From the NCBI RefSeq assembly GCF_032854445.1, contig NC_088302.1, positions 25,061,788 to 25,125,787 of the forward strand: a DNA stretch of 64,000 nt, in the 5' to 3' direction. Position 1 is the first letter of the stretch; every line of letters begins with the position of its first letter. Shown in pieces: positions 26,301-41,300 of the stretch. A program made the position numbers and the translations under genes. The DNA comes from Liolophura sinensis (Eukaryota; Mollusca; Polyplacophora; Chitonida; Chitonidae). Below the pieces are notes generated by a model. It was given only the letters and a program-made list of their open reading frames with translations, had not been told where the DNA came from and did no database searches.

Positions 26301-29300
26301 ACATTCCTTATTACAGCAAAGTTGATTTATTTATCTGAGTGATGTTTAATGCCGTAGTCAAGATTATTTCACTTCTACAATGGTTGTCTGATTTGTGGGT
26401 ATGAAAACCAGAGTTTCCAAAGTAAACCTCTTGACTTAAAAAGTCCAGACAATGCAGAAAGAGCTGGATTTGAACATGGAACCTCACTGTTAGAACAGGT
26501 TAGCACGAAATTAAACAGTATATTTAGAGTCTCAAGACAAATGACCAAATGAACAAAAAAATGCATGTTTTGGAAAAGAACTTGAGTTGATAAAGGTTAT
26601 AATGTTAAAAAGATTGAGTTAATAATTTTAAGAATCATTAATTCATTCCCATCCAAAATATTTGACAGTTTAAGAGATTAAGCTAGTGCAATTTAAAATA
26701 AGAGAGAAAAAATAAGGGAGCCATGGCACAGAATTTGTGTGAACGAGTGGATGGCCGCCAAAATATGTCAGTCACCTGGAAGACTTTGGGAGCAGACATA
26801 ATGCTGGCTAAAGCTGAGGACAATGTGGCTGCGAAGATTCCTGCAGTGACAAGAGGACCAAATCCAGAAATCATCTCCATCACCTGGAACAACGGCAAGA
26901 AATCAAGAACGTTAGATGAAAGATTCAATTATATACACGAGGCTTTACTAAATACCTGTTCTCTTAAACACTTGTTCACGGCAAGCCTAATCCATTTAAC
27001 TACAGCTACATGTAGATTCACATTTAATTCTGCCCCTATTGTTGTCACACTTAATAGTGCATGTATTTTGCTACTGTCTGCTATTTCAGTTCATCTTAAA
27101 GTTGCAATGCTCCCAGTATAGCTGATAACATGAGTAGGCCAGCAGACAACTGGTGAAGACACAATGAAGGCAGTGAAAAAACCTGACCTCGGGGTTCTTG
27201 TTTTATAACTGGTGGGCAATCTAACCTCTCCTCTACTCCAGTGGAGTAAGAAGTTTGTAAAAGTAAGGGGTCTATCAAAACAAACATAAAGGCTACCCAA
27301 TTTCTTTTAAATCAATTTTTGCTAACATATTTGAAAATGTTTTGTTTTTATAGGAGTTTTACGCCATTCTCAATAATATTTCACCAATACAACAGAGGCC
27401 ATTAGAGGCATTACGGTGGTCAGCAAACCCACAATCACCTGCATGTTGTTGGCTTAAGGTTCTGTTTGAAAATTAACGAAAATCTGCTTCGTTTACACAA
27501 TGACATGACCTTTCAATAGTGAGATCAGCGGGGAATGTGTTTCGTTTATTTATAGTGGCTCTTCAGGATCAAACAGTGAATCACATATATTCTACTGACA
27601 CCTGTGACTGAATGATGAATGACTGAATGAATCAGGGTTTAAGGTTATGCCAGCAGTGTTCCAGACACATTGTGGCGAGAAAATGTTAGAACCAGAAAAC
27701 AGTTAATATGACTTTTGACATCAAAGGATGAAATCCTCCACAATCAAAACGAAACAATGCAAATCAAACTTCTATATCGTTGGAAATTTCATATTTTTAC
27801 TATATATAAACTACCAGGCAAAAGAAAGGTTTCACCAACTTCTTGAGCCCATAAAACAAAAACAGAATTAAGAAAATAAGAATTAAGAAGATTGGTTTAT
27901 AAACAGGAATCATTGTGAAATATTCTCTCAAAAAGGCTTTAAAATATTGGCATTCAATTGGCCACAAAACACAATGAAAGAGACAAGGGGTCAGAAGAAA
28001 AAATTATCAGTTAAATGTAAAGTTAACCGGCAAGTGCATGTAAAGTCACAGTATCCACAGAAATGAAGGACTACAGTCATCTGTAGTGAGTGTGGCCACC
28101 CTGGGCATCAATGCAAGCAAGCACACGCCTCCGCATTGACGTCGTCAGTCGCCAGATGATGTCAACAGGGATAACGTTCCATAGGTTTAACAGAGCTTGC
28201 TCAAGTTCCTGTTGGTTAGTTGGAGGAGGCACCAGCTGTCTCAAACGGCGGTCAAGGTGATCCCAGAGATGCTCAATGGGGTTCATGTCTGGTGAGTTGG
28301 CTGGCCAGGGCAACACGATGACGTTTGCGGTCTCGAGGTAGTCTGTAACAATGCGGGCAGTGTGAGGTCTTGCGTTGTCATGTTGCAAGATCGATGGCAT
28401 ACCGATGGCCTGGTCTCGTTGCGCTTGTGCAAGTCTTGGCATACTGTTGGTGTTTTTTCGGTCACTGAATGTCTGCTCTTTCGAGCAAGAGTATTTATGC
28501 AACATTACTGCATGTGCATCACGAGCCATGCCTCAAAAGGACGTTTTGCATGTGGTCGCAATTTCACAATTCCAATTGCTGCGTTCGTGATGATGTGTTC
28601 TGGTAGAGGAAACGATGCAGTCATACACTAAGTCCTGCTTAGAATCAAACCCGGAACCGCGCTTTTACTTTTTTTATGACAAAAAATACGGTGAAACCTT
28701 TCTTTTGTCTGGTAGTTTACTTTAATTCTCCAATCATTTTTGTATGTTTGCCAGGTGTTTTAATATTCAAGCTTATTTTGAAGACATTTTTCTGTGCAGA
28801 CTAATAAAATTATATTTCTTGTGAAGCCCCCCAAATTGGTCAATGCAACCAAGGTAGTTTTGTCTCCAAAATCGAATTATATGTGCATAAATGGAAATGA
28901 AATTGCTCTTTCATATGCAAAAATATTCAGGAATTAGGGTACTATAATCTGGGTGCATGTAGATGTTACTATGACAACAAAAATAATCCATAAAAATTGT
29001 AACCCATTATCAAACAGACACCATTGAATTACCTGAGAGTTATTCAAGAGACCAAACTTGCAGACTCCCTTCTTAGCCAAGGAGCAGTTGGCAATGGTGT
29101 CGATTGTGTAATGGTATACTTGGGAAGACGAGTTGACCAGGCTGGAGTTGTCCACGTCAAGCACATGGACAAAGCCTGTGGCGTCCCTCAGGGCGCAGGC
29201 ACCCAGCATCCAGGCTACCAGGATGTATATGACAGAGCTGATCAAAATAGCTAACATCGTCCCCTTAGGGATAGCACTTTGGGCATCCTGTAGAAATAAA

Positions 29301-32300
29301 GAACATAGTGTCATAGACAGATTTACTTATTTGATTACAAAAATGTTTTTTTGTCGTTCTTGAGAATATTTTACTTACATGGGGTCAGTCAGATTTATGG
29401 GCACTGGCAACCCATGGTTCATACACTTGAAAGGTATTTAATTTCCAGGCTTTTCCAGGCCCAAAATTAAATACTCTACAAACTACATGTATACATGCTT
29501 AAGGTGAGATTATTTAGTTTAACTCCCGGTTTTTCACACATGCACAGGAGTGTATTATAAGCAAAAAAAAAGGTTTCAAGGCCCTTCTAAGTTCTTGACA
29601 AATCTCCTGTCTCATGGTCGAACAAGTGAGTGCGTGCTTAGGGTTTAACGCCGAACTTAATAATTTTTCAGTCATATGAAAATGAAGGAGTCCTTAAAGA
29701 CAATGTAATGTGCCTCCCTATCGCAGGACGGATTTCCACCACTCTTTTATCTAGTGCTGCTTCACTGAGACGACTAACCAAAGGCAAGTAAGCCGCCCTA
29801 CCCAAGCCATTACACTGACTCTGCCATTACACTGATACAGGTCAATCAGTCACTGCACTTTCCCCTTAAAGTTGAACACCAAGTGAGGAAGCTACAACTT
29901 CCTCTTTTAAGGTCTGAGGTTTGACCCGACCCAGGTTTGACCCTGGAGCTACCGCATCCAAAGCGGATACTCTAAAAAAGGAGTCATCGCGGCTGGTTTG
30001 GCCGGAATGAAACCAGAGACAGCTATATGCAAACCTACCTCATGTAAGAGTAATGGCCAGGACTGTTAAAAACTTGAAATGCTTGTATACCATTTCACAA
30101 ATCTCATATCTCATCCCACGCCAACTGATGGATACAGCACTTTCATTGGTTCCATGGGGGTGATTTAAGCTAATTCTCACTTTGGCATTCCTCAGAGACA
30201 TTGACATCCATATTTTCTCTTAGATGGAGATACCCACAGATGCTGTTATGACTGCATTTCTAACCTGGGGTTGTAAGCTTTAAATTGACTGTAAATCAAT
30301 AATGATGCTAACTTGCTTCAATTGTTGTGATTTACAATGTAAAAATTACTATCAGCTGAACCCAGTTGTAAATATATTTTTAATACAATTGATCCATATT
30401 GAATGTTATGTACAAAGCAGTATACTTTCAATTTTGCCTTTGGTGTTCAGTAATTTTCAACTCGGTTTGCACAGATGTTTTAATTTGTCTCAACAACACT
30501 GACAGCGACATTATTTATTAATTTGATTGGTGTTTTATGCCGTACTCAAGAATATTTCACTTATACGATGGAGGTCAGCATTATGGTGGGAGGAAACTGG
30601 GCACAACCCAGAGGAAACCCACGACGATCTGCAGGCTGCTGGCTGACCTTTCCATGTATGGCCGCGGAGGAAGCCTGCATGAGTTATCCATTAATACAGA
30701 TCACTTTTATGTACCAGTCCTATCTGATCTAAGATTATGGATTAAGATCTTGACCTCAAAAAGTGACCTTGCGATTCCTTTGTGCAAGCAGCTTAACTTA
30801 TGTTTAGAACCAATTGTTAAGTTCATTGAGAGAGATCCCTCCTGATTGCATGGGTCACTTTGAGCTTCCCAGAGAGGCTGTGATCCCTTCTCATTCCCAA
30901 ATTTAGAAATCCTTTCTTAGTCCAACTTTCAGAAATGCCTTCTCATTCTCACCTTCAGAAATCCCTTCACATTCTCACTTTCACAAATCCCTTTTCAATG
31001 CCACATACAGAAATCCATTCTCATTCTGACATTCGGAAATCCATTCTTATTCCGACATTCAGAATTCCATTCTCATTCTGACATTCGGAAATCCACTCTC
31101 ATTCCGACATTCGGAAATCCATTCTCATTCCGACATTCAGAAATCCATTCTCATTCCGACATTCAGAAATCCATTCTCATTCCGACATTCGGAAATCCAC
31201 TCTCATTCTGACATTCAGAAATCCACACTCATTCCGACATTCGGAAATCCATTCTCATTCCGACATTTGGAAATCCACTCTCATTCTGACATTCGGAAAT
31301 CCACTCTCATTCTGACATTCGGAAATCCACTCTCATTCTGACATTCGGAAATCCATTCTCATTCTGACATTCGGAAATCCACTCTCATTCCGACATTCGG
31401 AAATCCATTCTCATTCCGACATTCAGAAATCCATTCTCATTCTGACATTCGGAAATCCACTCTCATTCCGACATTCGGAAATCCATTCTCATTCCGACAT
31501 TCAGAAATCCATTCTCATTCCGACATTCAGAAATCCATTCTCTTTGTAACCTCTGCCTGTGCTTACCCTGAGGTCTCCAGAGATGTTGGCTCCAGCCAAT
31601 ATACCGGTGGCTGCTGGAAAAAACACGCTGAACACTGAGAAAAACGACTCCCCATCACGGAAATCTGGCAGTAAATTCTGTTGAAAAACTATCCCTGGAA
31701 GACAAACGTAAGGGAGACAGTATATTTTGGGTTAATTTGCCGACATTTAAAATGCTATTAAAATAAGCTATCCTTTACCCTCAACAAATCTGATCACTAA
31801 CATAGTGAATGGCATCTTGGGAGATATTGGATCTTGGAGGAATGCCATTTGATCTGAACAGGTTTTGATATGTTTTCTGTGAAGTTCATACGTGTCCCTA
31901 CCAGAACAACACACAGATTCCAGTTCTGACTAAATCCAAATTTGAAAAAAAGATTTTATAGCTTATTTTTAGGACCTAAATGTTGTTTTTAGATAAACTG
32001 GACAAAATTTCCAGTACCGAAAACTAAGCATTGTGCAGAGGGCTTTAAATTTTGGTTTTTTAACTCAAAAAATGCCTTTCTGGAATCTGCCTCCTTTGTC
32101 AGGTCTCCTTTGTCTTATCTTATGCATTCATATTGTATTTAAATTTATAATTTATTCATCAAATTTGTTGAGGACTTAGGGTATGTGCAACAGCAACATA
32201 TTTATTTATTTGATTGGTGTTTTACGCCGTACTCAAGAATATTTCACTTATACGACGGCGGCCAGCATTATGGTGGGAGGAAACCCAGCACAGCCCGGGG

Positions 32301-35300
32301 GAAACCAACGACCATCCGCAGGTTGCTGAAAGACCTACAGCAACATATACACTATGCCGTTGTTTTGCAAAGTAGAGCGGGTGTAATTTACTGCATCATG
32401 TACACGTATATCTTTCTGTACTACCGAAGTGTTTAAAAAACCGCATTCCCAGCCAAAAGTCTTTACAATGAACATACACACGCACAGTCCAAATTGGCTA
32501 CAAACAAATAATTTTATGAAAATAAAGTCACAATTTAGAATGACAGAATTCTTCATATTCATTCAGGCAATGCCCCATAATAATAAAAATTACATTTTCT
32601 CATGAAGGCAAATACAATTTATCCCTTAGACTGGCGACAGCTTATTACATAAAAGAATTCATATTATGTAATAAGCTGTTTATTTATTTATATATTTATT
32701 TGACTGAGTTTGAAGCTGGTGTTTTTTTTCTCACTGTAAAAGTTGTGACAACAAATTCTTTTCATAGAGGTTCATGAAAAAGCTCTCTTTAATTGAAGTT
32801 AGTTTATGTATGACTTTGAGGCTCATTTGTTTATTTATTTATTTGGTTGGTGCTTTATGCTGTAATCAAGAATATTTCACTGATACGATGACAGCCAGCA
32901 CTGTGGTGGAAGGCAAAACTTTACTCTTGTCTCCATTACATCTTAAAAAGGACCACAGATTTACTGTACACATTGTAAATGTAATCAATCAATATCTTCA
33001 TCATCATACATTTATTTATTTTCTTACTGATTTATCAGATTGGAGTTTTATGCCATGCTCCAGAATGTTTCGCTTATATGACGGCATACAGCATAACAGT
33101 AGGAGAAAACCAGGCTGAGCATGCGCAGATTGTTGGCAGACATTCTCATGTACGACCTGAGAGAAAACCAGCATGAGCTGGTCTTGAACTCACATTAATC
33201 ACATTGATTCCTGGGTCACTGCACAGCGTTAGCAAACAAATAACTAGGTTAAGAAGGCCCAGATACAGCATATATTAAAACTGTGTTTAAATTGAAGAAA
33301 TCAAGATATTCTACACAATTGTGGAGGAAGACAGGTACCATTGTATCCAACAAATCCTTGGGCTTTCTTCTTTTCTGATGGAGGAATGAAACTCCCAATA
33401 GCAAAGTTCACCATGGCAACAATGAGGATAGCCAGGAGTCCAAGCTGGGCCTAAAACAAAACAACAACAGCATAGATAGATTAGTGATGCAACAGTCGTA
33501 CTTCAGAATCTCCATGGAGGTTTACCTGTGGAGGGCAACTGAGTGCCCGCAACAACTGCCAGATACTTGACTTTACTTCTTTATCTATTTATCTGATTGG
33601 TGTTTTACGCCGTACTCAAGAATATTTCACTTATACAAAGGCAGCCAGCATTATGGTGGGAGGAAAATGGGATTGGGAAACCGACAACCATCTGCAGGAT
33701 GCTGGCAGACCCTCAGATACTTGACAAAACTCCTGACTTCAAGTTGCAGTTGAACAAGTGTGAGCTGAATTTGAGAATGTGTAATTACATCATGGGTCAG
33801 TTTGATGCTACCAGAAAAACACTGAATGTTGAAGAATATGACAGCTCCAGGTATAACATAGGACTAAGCCATAATTTAGCTATCAAATGGAACGTGCCAT
33901 TCAGAAATGTGCACAAACGCGCTTATTCAATTCATTTGACAAATTTAGTTACAACAAAAAAAATTTACAAAAAAATAATTGCCCTTTGCTACTGTCCAGT
34001 ACAATGCATGTGATTTCTGTAGCACAGTGATTCAGTCAAATCCAAGACACGTCAGTTCTTGCTGAATTATTAATGATTTTGTTTTCCTTCTGTGATAACA
34101 AATCAATGACTTACCCTTGCCTCCCACTCCATGCCCACAACGGCGATGACTAGCAAGATAACCAGTGTGATCACTCCGATGATACGGATGTCATGAATCT
34201 CATCCACCATCAAGGCGTCATTGTCCTGTGCACGTACAAAGAGAGAGAAACATACATGTCCGGGAGCGTAAAATTTCAAATATGTCACAAACATGAGAAA
34301 AGTACCATACAAACTGTTAAGTCAAAACCATGACCACTGGACCCTAACCTAGAATGATTATACAAATGGAATCAGGAGCACATTGTTTCTTGTTCCTTTT
34401 AGGTTCTGATCAAAAACACCCTTTTTCGTTATATACATGTTTCACGATTGAACTTCACACCCCTCTTCACATTTATGCAATATTAACCCTTAACGATGAC
34501 CTTTAGGTAGAATTCCTGTTACGCCCAAGTTTGTGGAGTTATCATAAACAGAGGACTGTAATATCTTGATAAAGTATTAATTAAGTTTAATGCACCAAAT
34601 ATTAAGCTCGAAACTTCAAAAAAAAAAAAAAAAAAGGTAGGTTTGACTCCTATGCCAGTACACTATACCTTCAAAATATCCCTCACAGTCTCGGCAAATC
34701 CGACTACATACATCGCTACGGCAACTGCATTAGCCACAGAGAAAATCAGGCCAATGGCTCCTCCAAACTCCGGCCCGAGACTGCGAGATATCATAAAGTA
34801 AGCTCCCCCTGTCAATATAAGATTAAATACATCTCTGATCATGTGTCTCTTTCTACAAAATGAGGTCTGTGTTATTTTACATGTAGCTGGTTTTAAACAC
34901 ATCTGTAAGTTTTGTTTTGATTGTTCTTAGTATCACATCAAAGTCCATCTACTGTGTCCTGTTTGAAACATGTTCTCGCAAAAACTTGGCTGCACTACTG
35001 CTAATGTTAAAGCCATATCCATTCATCCAACTGTACAAGGCTGACAAATCAGAATTTCACAACTGTCCACAAGTACTTATTGCCACTGAACGTTGTCAAA
35101 GGATTTTAACCAACATTAATATTGGACTGGAGGAACCTTCTTTCCAGTCTTTGGTGTCATTTGATTTCTCTGACAGAGACAAACACTGTAAACTAGATCC
35201 CAAGGGCTGTTAAATGGGCCTATTGCTCTTCTTCTATTTTTATTTTTCTTGTAACTAATGACCAATTGTCTTCTTATACAATTCAATGGTCTTCTCCACC

Positions 35301-38300
35301 CACAAAGGGCCTTATTTCAGCTCTTCCTCACGAGGAATGAATTTGAATCACACAGGCCTACATTTATTTATTACACCTCAACCTGTAGGCCTACTGGGTT
35401 TATTCCAATAACTCACTCACTGACAACTTTACCTTTCATTTTGTTTTGAATGAATGATTATGGCTTAATGTCACATTTTGTTTTGATAGCAGGACTTGCA
35501 GTATTATTTCATTCTCTGGTAATTTGCCTAATGCGACTTGTCATTTTTGTTTTACCCGTCGAAACTTTTCTGTATTCACGAACAACTTTCGTTTTGGAAT
35601 CATAACATGATATGCTTGTTATGCTTTATCCAATTTATTTATTTATTTGATTGGTGTTTTACGCCATACTCAAGTATATTTCACTCATACAACGGCGGCC
35701 AGCATTATTGTGGGTGGAAACCGGGCAGAACCCGGGGGAAACCCACGACCATCCGCAGGTTGCTCCTAGACCTTCCCACGTACGGCCGGAGAGGAAGCCA
35801 GCATGAGCTGGACTTGAACTCACAGCGGCCGCATTGGTGAGAGACTCCTGGGTCATTGCGGCGCGCTAGCGCGCTAACCAACTGAGCCACCGAGGCCCCT
35901 TGCTTAATCCAAATGTCAGACATACACTTTGGAGATCTACTTTCGATTTCGACAGGACTGTTTGCTTTAAATCTCGCATGCACACTACAGCTTTCAAGAA
36001 TTTAGGCATACACACAAATCGTCATGCGTATTCAGTATGCTCTGTCTTAATTTTAAAGGCATATCATCTAATTTTAAGTGCATTTACGCCTGCACGCCCC
36101 TTATCTGTATGGTCGGAGGAAGCCAGCCATGAGCTGGACTTGAACTCACAGCGACCGCATTGGTGAGAATAACCTTGCAGGACACGAAATTAAACAAATA
36201 ATGAATGAAAGCACAGCTCCAAACATAATTAATATTTTTATTCAATGCATAATCATAACATATAAATCCCCAAAAAACAATGAAGAAAACATCACGAAAG
36301 AAAGGTAATATTTGAACATAACACACGGTCTATGTCATTAAGTGCACCGATACATCATACTTGGGTGAAACTACATCCGGCAATTTCTTCACATTTTTTC
36401 ATCGTCCATAATGGGTCTCTGGCAATTCTCACCAATAGACCCATAAAAATATATGTATGAATGGGTTCTTGAAAAGAAAAATAAACACTAGGGTACAAAA
36501 CCAAAGAAAAGTAAATGCCTGAGGGTAAAATTTGATTTCACTCCATCTGATTTTTACCCATTTAATTGTTTAGGACATCACATGACCTCAACACCATCTG
36601 CTCCTATCATTAGATTGATTAATGGTATTTTTTTTAAACACATTATTTAACATGTTGGACCATGCTTACCTCCCTTGACCTCTCCATTGGTACATATGGC
36701 CGCCATAGAGAGAGCAGTGATGGTGGTGACACAACTGGACAGGAGAACGACCAGAGTGGAGAGCCCCACCCCTGCCTGTCCCACCACCCAGGACAGCCGC
36801 AGGAACAACATCACACCCCAGATGTTCAGCAGACATCGTATCTGAAAAATGGGTCCTCAAAAAACTTGATGTTTGACCAAGTATTTCTTAGTAATTCTTT
36901 GCGAGATCTTATGTCACGGTTCAATGGTGTTCCATACAAGGGCGTTTTGTGGAATTTTAAAGTGTGGATGTTTTGACAGTTCTATACCAGGTTAATGCAA
37001 AATGGAACAGTAAGGAATTGGGTCGAAATTGGGCTCATGAGAATCCATGACAAAATATGGCTGCACTGAATTACTTCCCTTGAGGTCACTCCCACTTAGT
37101 ATAAATAACAGCTTTTAAAAAGGGCACTATTTTCTAAATCTTCTTTAATATAAGAATGAGTATGATAAATGTAAATCTTAGGTAAATGCAAATAAAAGTG
37201 GTTTTGGTATTTTTGACATTTTGTAAAATGAGCAGATCTGTACAATGTCTTTGATTGAAAATGCTGTATTCTAAGTCAAAACTAGAAAACTACCACTCTG
37301 ATATATACATGTACATGTATATGTATGGGGCATTCAGTGGGATAATGGCTTATCTTCAACCAGGTTACAGTATCTAGAGAGAATGTGTATTATATATGCA
37401 TGCCAATACAACAGCTCCATTCCAGATGTTCAATCTACTATAATGTTCAATGTGGCCAGTGGGGCTGAAAACAAAATGAGGGTGAGTGGTAATACCAAGA
37501 CTCCTTTGATCCATCCAAACTTGACCGCTCCGCTGGACCCTTTTTTCCCTGGGGAGATCTGCACGCTTGCATCAGAGTGAGAACGATCCTTTCCAATCAA
37601 CAGGGGCTCTCGAAAGCGCTTCTCCCCATCTTCCTGCAGTCAAAGCAAATTGGCTATCAGGCATGATACCTTTAGGTTGATTCTGGGGGCCGCAACCATC
37701 CTTTCCTTTTATAATATAATTAAAAGTTTGTTCAAATTCCTACGAGACATATTCCTACATGACATGGGGTTGTTTTCCCAAAACTTCATCAGTCCATTTT
37801 CCTTAGCCCTTTTTCAAGAATAGCATGTTTCTTATCAATTTATGCCAGACAGAGAGAGACAACAAACTGTTTACATGCATCATCAACATGTACATACGTA
37901 GGTTTGATTGATTGATTTATTTATTTGATTGGTGTTTTACGCCATGCTCAAGAATACTTCACTTATACGACGGCGACCAACATTAATGGTGGGCAGAGCC
38001 CGGTGAAAACCTACAACATCCACAGGTTGATGGCAGACCTTCCCACGTATGGCTGGAGAGGAAGCCAGCCTGAGCTGGACTTGAACTCACACCAACCGCA
38101 TTGGTGAAACGGTCCTGGGTCATTATGCTATTTTACCAACCGTAAGTTTGAAAAAGCCAACCATAATGTCACTAGCTTTTGTGGTGAGATCACAGTGCTC
38201 ATGTGCACAGTAAGCACGAAATGCACTTATATGATGTTTACCAATTACATTGTGTAACAGTATCACAGAAAGCTATGAATACTTAGTATACTCTTTGTTT

Positions 38301-41300
38301 TTCTTCTTGTAGCATTCAACCAATCAATCAACGCTATTTTCACAAAATTTCATTTTTCCAGTACATGTTGTTCAATTTGTTGATTTCAGACTTTGTTCCT
38401 TTCTAACAACGCAAACTACCATGTGCTAAATATGTTTGCCCGTCATTGACTCTGACAACACTATATTGGATCTCAGCTTTGCCTTGATGCATATTCACTG
38501 TAATTTGCATAGTGCTCCCCTATAAGGGTTTAACTCCTACATAAACTTACTCCTGTGGAATGCCTACATGCATTAATAAGTTATAACACACAGACATGAA
38601 CACGTTCATGTAGCTACACCCTTGTCCAGAGGGGCAACAATTGCACATTCAGAATTTACTACCAAACTGACAGTGTTACAATTCCTTCTTCTCAGCAGAC
38701 AGAAATTGATCAAGCATTTACACATTGCTACAAACTATGCTTGGTAACTTAAAATTTTTTATTCCTTAACACAACGCACCTTAAATTACTCCAATGAATT
38801 TGAGTTTTGCTCAGTCTGGTTTGTTACGCTGGTATGCTGTATACAATTGATAATTAACCCCTACTGCATAAGGAATTTCAGTCGTGCAGCATTGGATCCA
38901 GACTGTGAGACAAATGGATTCTGCTAAACGCTGAACATATATACATGTAGGATGGGCTACAATTCAGTTTATATTTGAAAAGTGAAATTCCTGTAGCATT
39001 TGTAATTCCAAGAACATTTTCTAGCAACAGAGAGCCTGTATAACCTGTTTACCTGTACATGTAAGTGTAGCTTTAATCTCCAAATACATTTTTTCAGAGA
39101 AGTTTCTACACATATTTGTACGCAGCACTCTTCACAGCACATGCACGATTTTCTATGCTTGCTTCACATGTACATATCACAAACTGTGTGCAGACAATGG
39201 CAAGGTCACTGTGGATAGGGTGTAAGGCAAGAAGTCATGTCTACGAAAAAACAAAAAAAAAACAAAAAAAACGCAAAAAAATTTAAACTCTGTGTCAACT
39301 ATTGTTTCTAATAATAATTGATACAATGCATTCCCTTCAATCTAAAGTTAGCCAAGCTAGCACGATGTCTATTTTAAGGCAATGTGCTGGCTGTCTGGGA
39401 GAGAGAGACAACAAAATTCAATTACAAGAGTACCCTTATATTGGATGGAACGAAAACAAAAATGTATTGTGGATTGAGATATTCCCTGTGAATGGGGCAT
39501 TGTTTGAAAGTGGATGAAAAGCATGTATTTCTGTACAGTAATGCCAAAAACAAGTGCCAATGCTTTCCTTGCTTACTACACATGTAGGAAGATTTCATAC
39601 ACATGTACATGCAACAGTATGCGATCAAAATTCAAACAAGATTTCCATGTGTATGTCAAAAAGTAAAAAAAAGGAGATCAGAATCAGTCAAAAAAATGCT
39701 TCTGGGCACAAATTGAAGATACTCAGCCCATTTCGAAGTTGTCCACTAGAGAACCTGTGAGAAACAGCAGTTTTCGTTGATTTCTGTACAGAGTGTTCAT
39801 TGAACAGAATTGTGTACCCTGTACCAGGATAACATGTCCAGGATATAAGAAACTGACAAAATCCCACATCAGTAAAAAAAGGAAAGAAAAAAATTTTGGG
39901 GTACAAACTAAAGATACTTTGCACATCTCACGCATGAAAATAACTTTGGCTGGCAAATTTCCGATTAAAAACCTATGAAATCCTTCTAGCGTTCTCAGGC
40001 ACTGAATGATGTTTACACGTAAAGTTCATCAGGCATCACTTTATACTGGACAAAATGGGATATGATGGTGACAAAATGGGATATGAAGGTGACAAAATGG
40101 GATATGATGGTGACAAAATGGGATATAATGGTGACAAAATGGGATATGATGGTGACAAAATGGGATATGATGGTGACAAAATGGGATATGAAGGTGACAA
40201 AATGGGATATAATGGTGACAAAATGGGATATGATGCTGACAATGTCCTTGTCAGCAGGTTCTTTATTTATACGCTTTATATCTTGAAAGCATATGCTGCA
40301 GAATCTATGATTTCCCTTTCGCTCACTTACACAAAACATCCGTAAGTGGGAAGGTCCTTCAGTGACCTGCGGATGGTCGTGGGTTCCCCTCTGGGCTCTG
40401 CCCAGTTTCCTACCACCATAATTCTGGCCGCTGTTGTATAAGTAAATATATAATGGAGTGCAGCATGAAACACCTATTAAATAAATAAAATAAATAAATA
40501 CACAATACATAAATGTAGCGTCGCTATGGGGTAGATGGACAGACACACGTACATGTCTCGACAGATGCCCATCATTCCCGGCAAAAAATTTGAAAAGAAA
40601 TATTCGTGGCAAATTCCCTTTTTGGAGTGGAAGTATGAGTGTCTAACATGGCCGACATAATTTTGACTTTTTGATTCAAATGTTTATCAGGTAGATTATT
40701 GTTAGATGAAGATTTGCCAATGATAGTTCTGACAATTTTCTGGACCTTGAGGACATAAGAATTCAGAGTGCGCCAAACTTTAAAACTGGATTGATTTCTA
40801 GGCGATTATCCATACTGTGGTAAATAGGATCAGTGCTAGGCTCTATGTAGAGATCATCATACACGTGGCCAGTCTAATCTGAAGTACGCACAACATGATT
40901 TTAACATAAGCCTGAGGTACTTATATCAACAAATAAATACCGATTAAGGGTTGAAAGGTCACACTTGTCTATCGCAGAGCCGTCAATCCAGACATAACCA
41001 AAGATGTGAGAAAAACAAACAGCCAGGGTCCAAGGCCAATTCCTGGTCGGGGTGGGGGGTGGGTGGGAGATTTTGTGCTTTTTAAACCGTACTTTAAGCT
41101 TTTGCTGGCAAATATACATGTTAGGCCAGAATACATATTGTTATTTCGTCAGTATTTTCGTTTATAATTTTAAAAACTCGAGGCTTACATAAAAACATAG
41201 GCGTGGACAGGTATGCCACCAAGGGCTTGGACATACATGTAACATCATCACCCTCACAGAAAAATTTGTTTATTTCAGATAAAGTACACAATTGCCTGAT

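Noticed and set aside
33597-34013. 138-codon plus-strand ORF
   Set aside because: Starts inside a SINE body and continues into intron 5 with no recognisable protein.
40013-40612. 199-codon minus ORF and plus ORFs with GYDGDK repeats
   Set aside because: The 21-bp minisatellite keeps all these frames open. The rest of the minus ORF is antisense SINE sequence.
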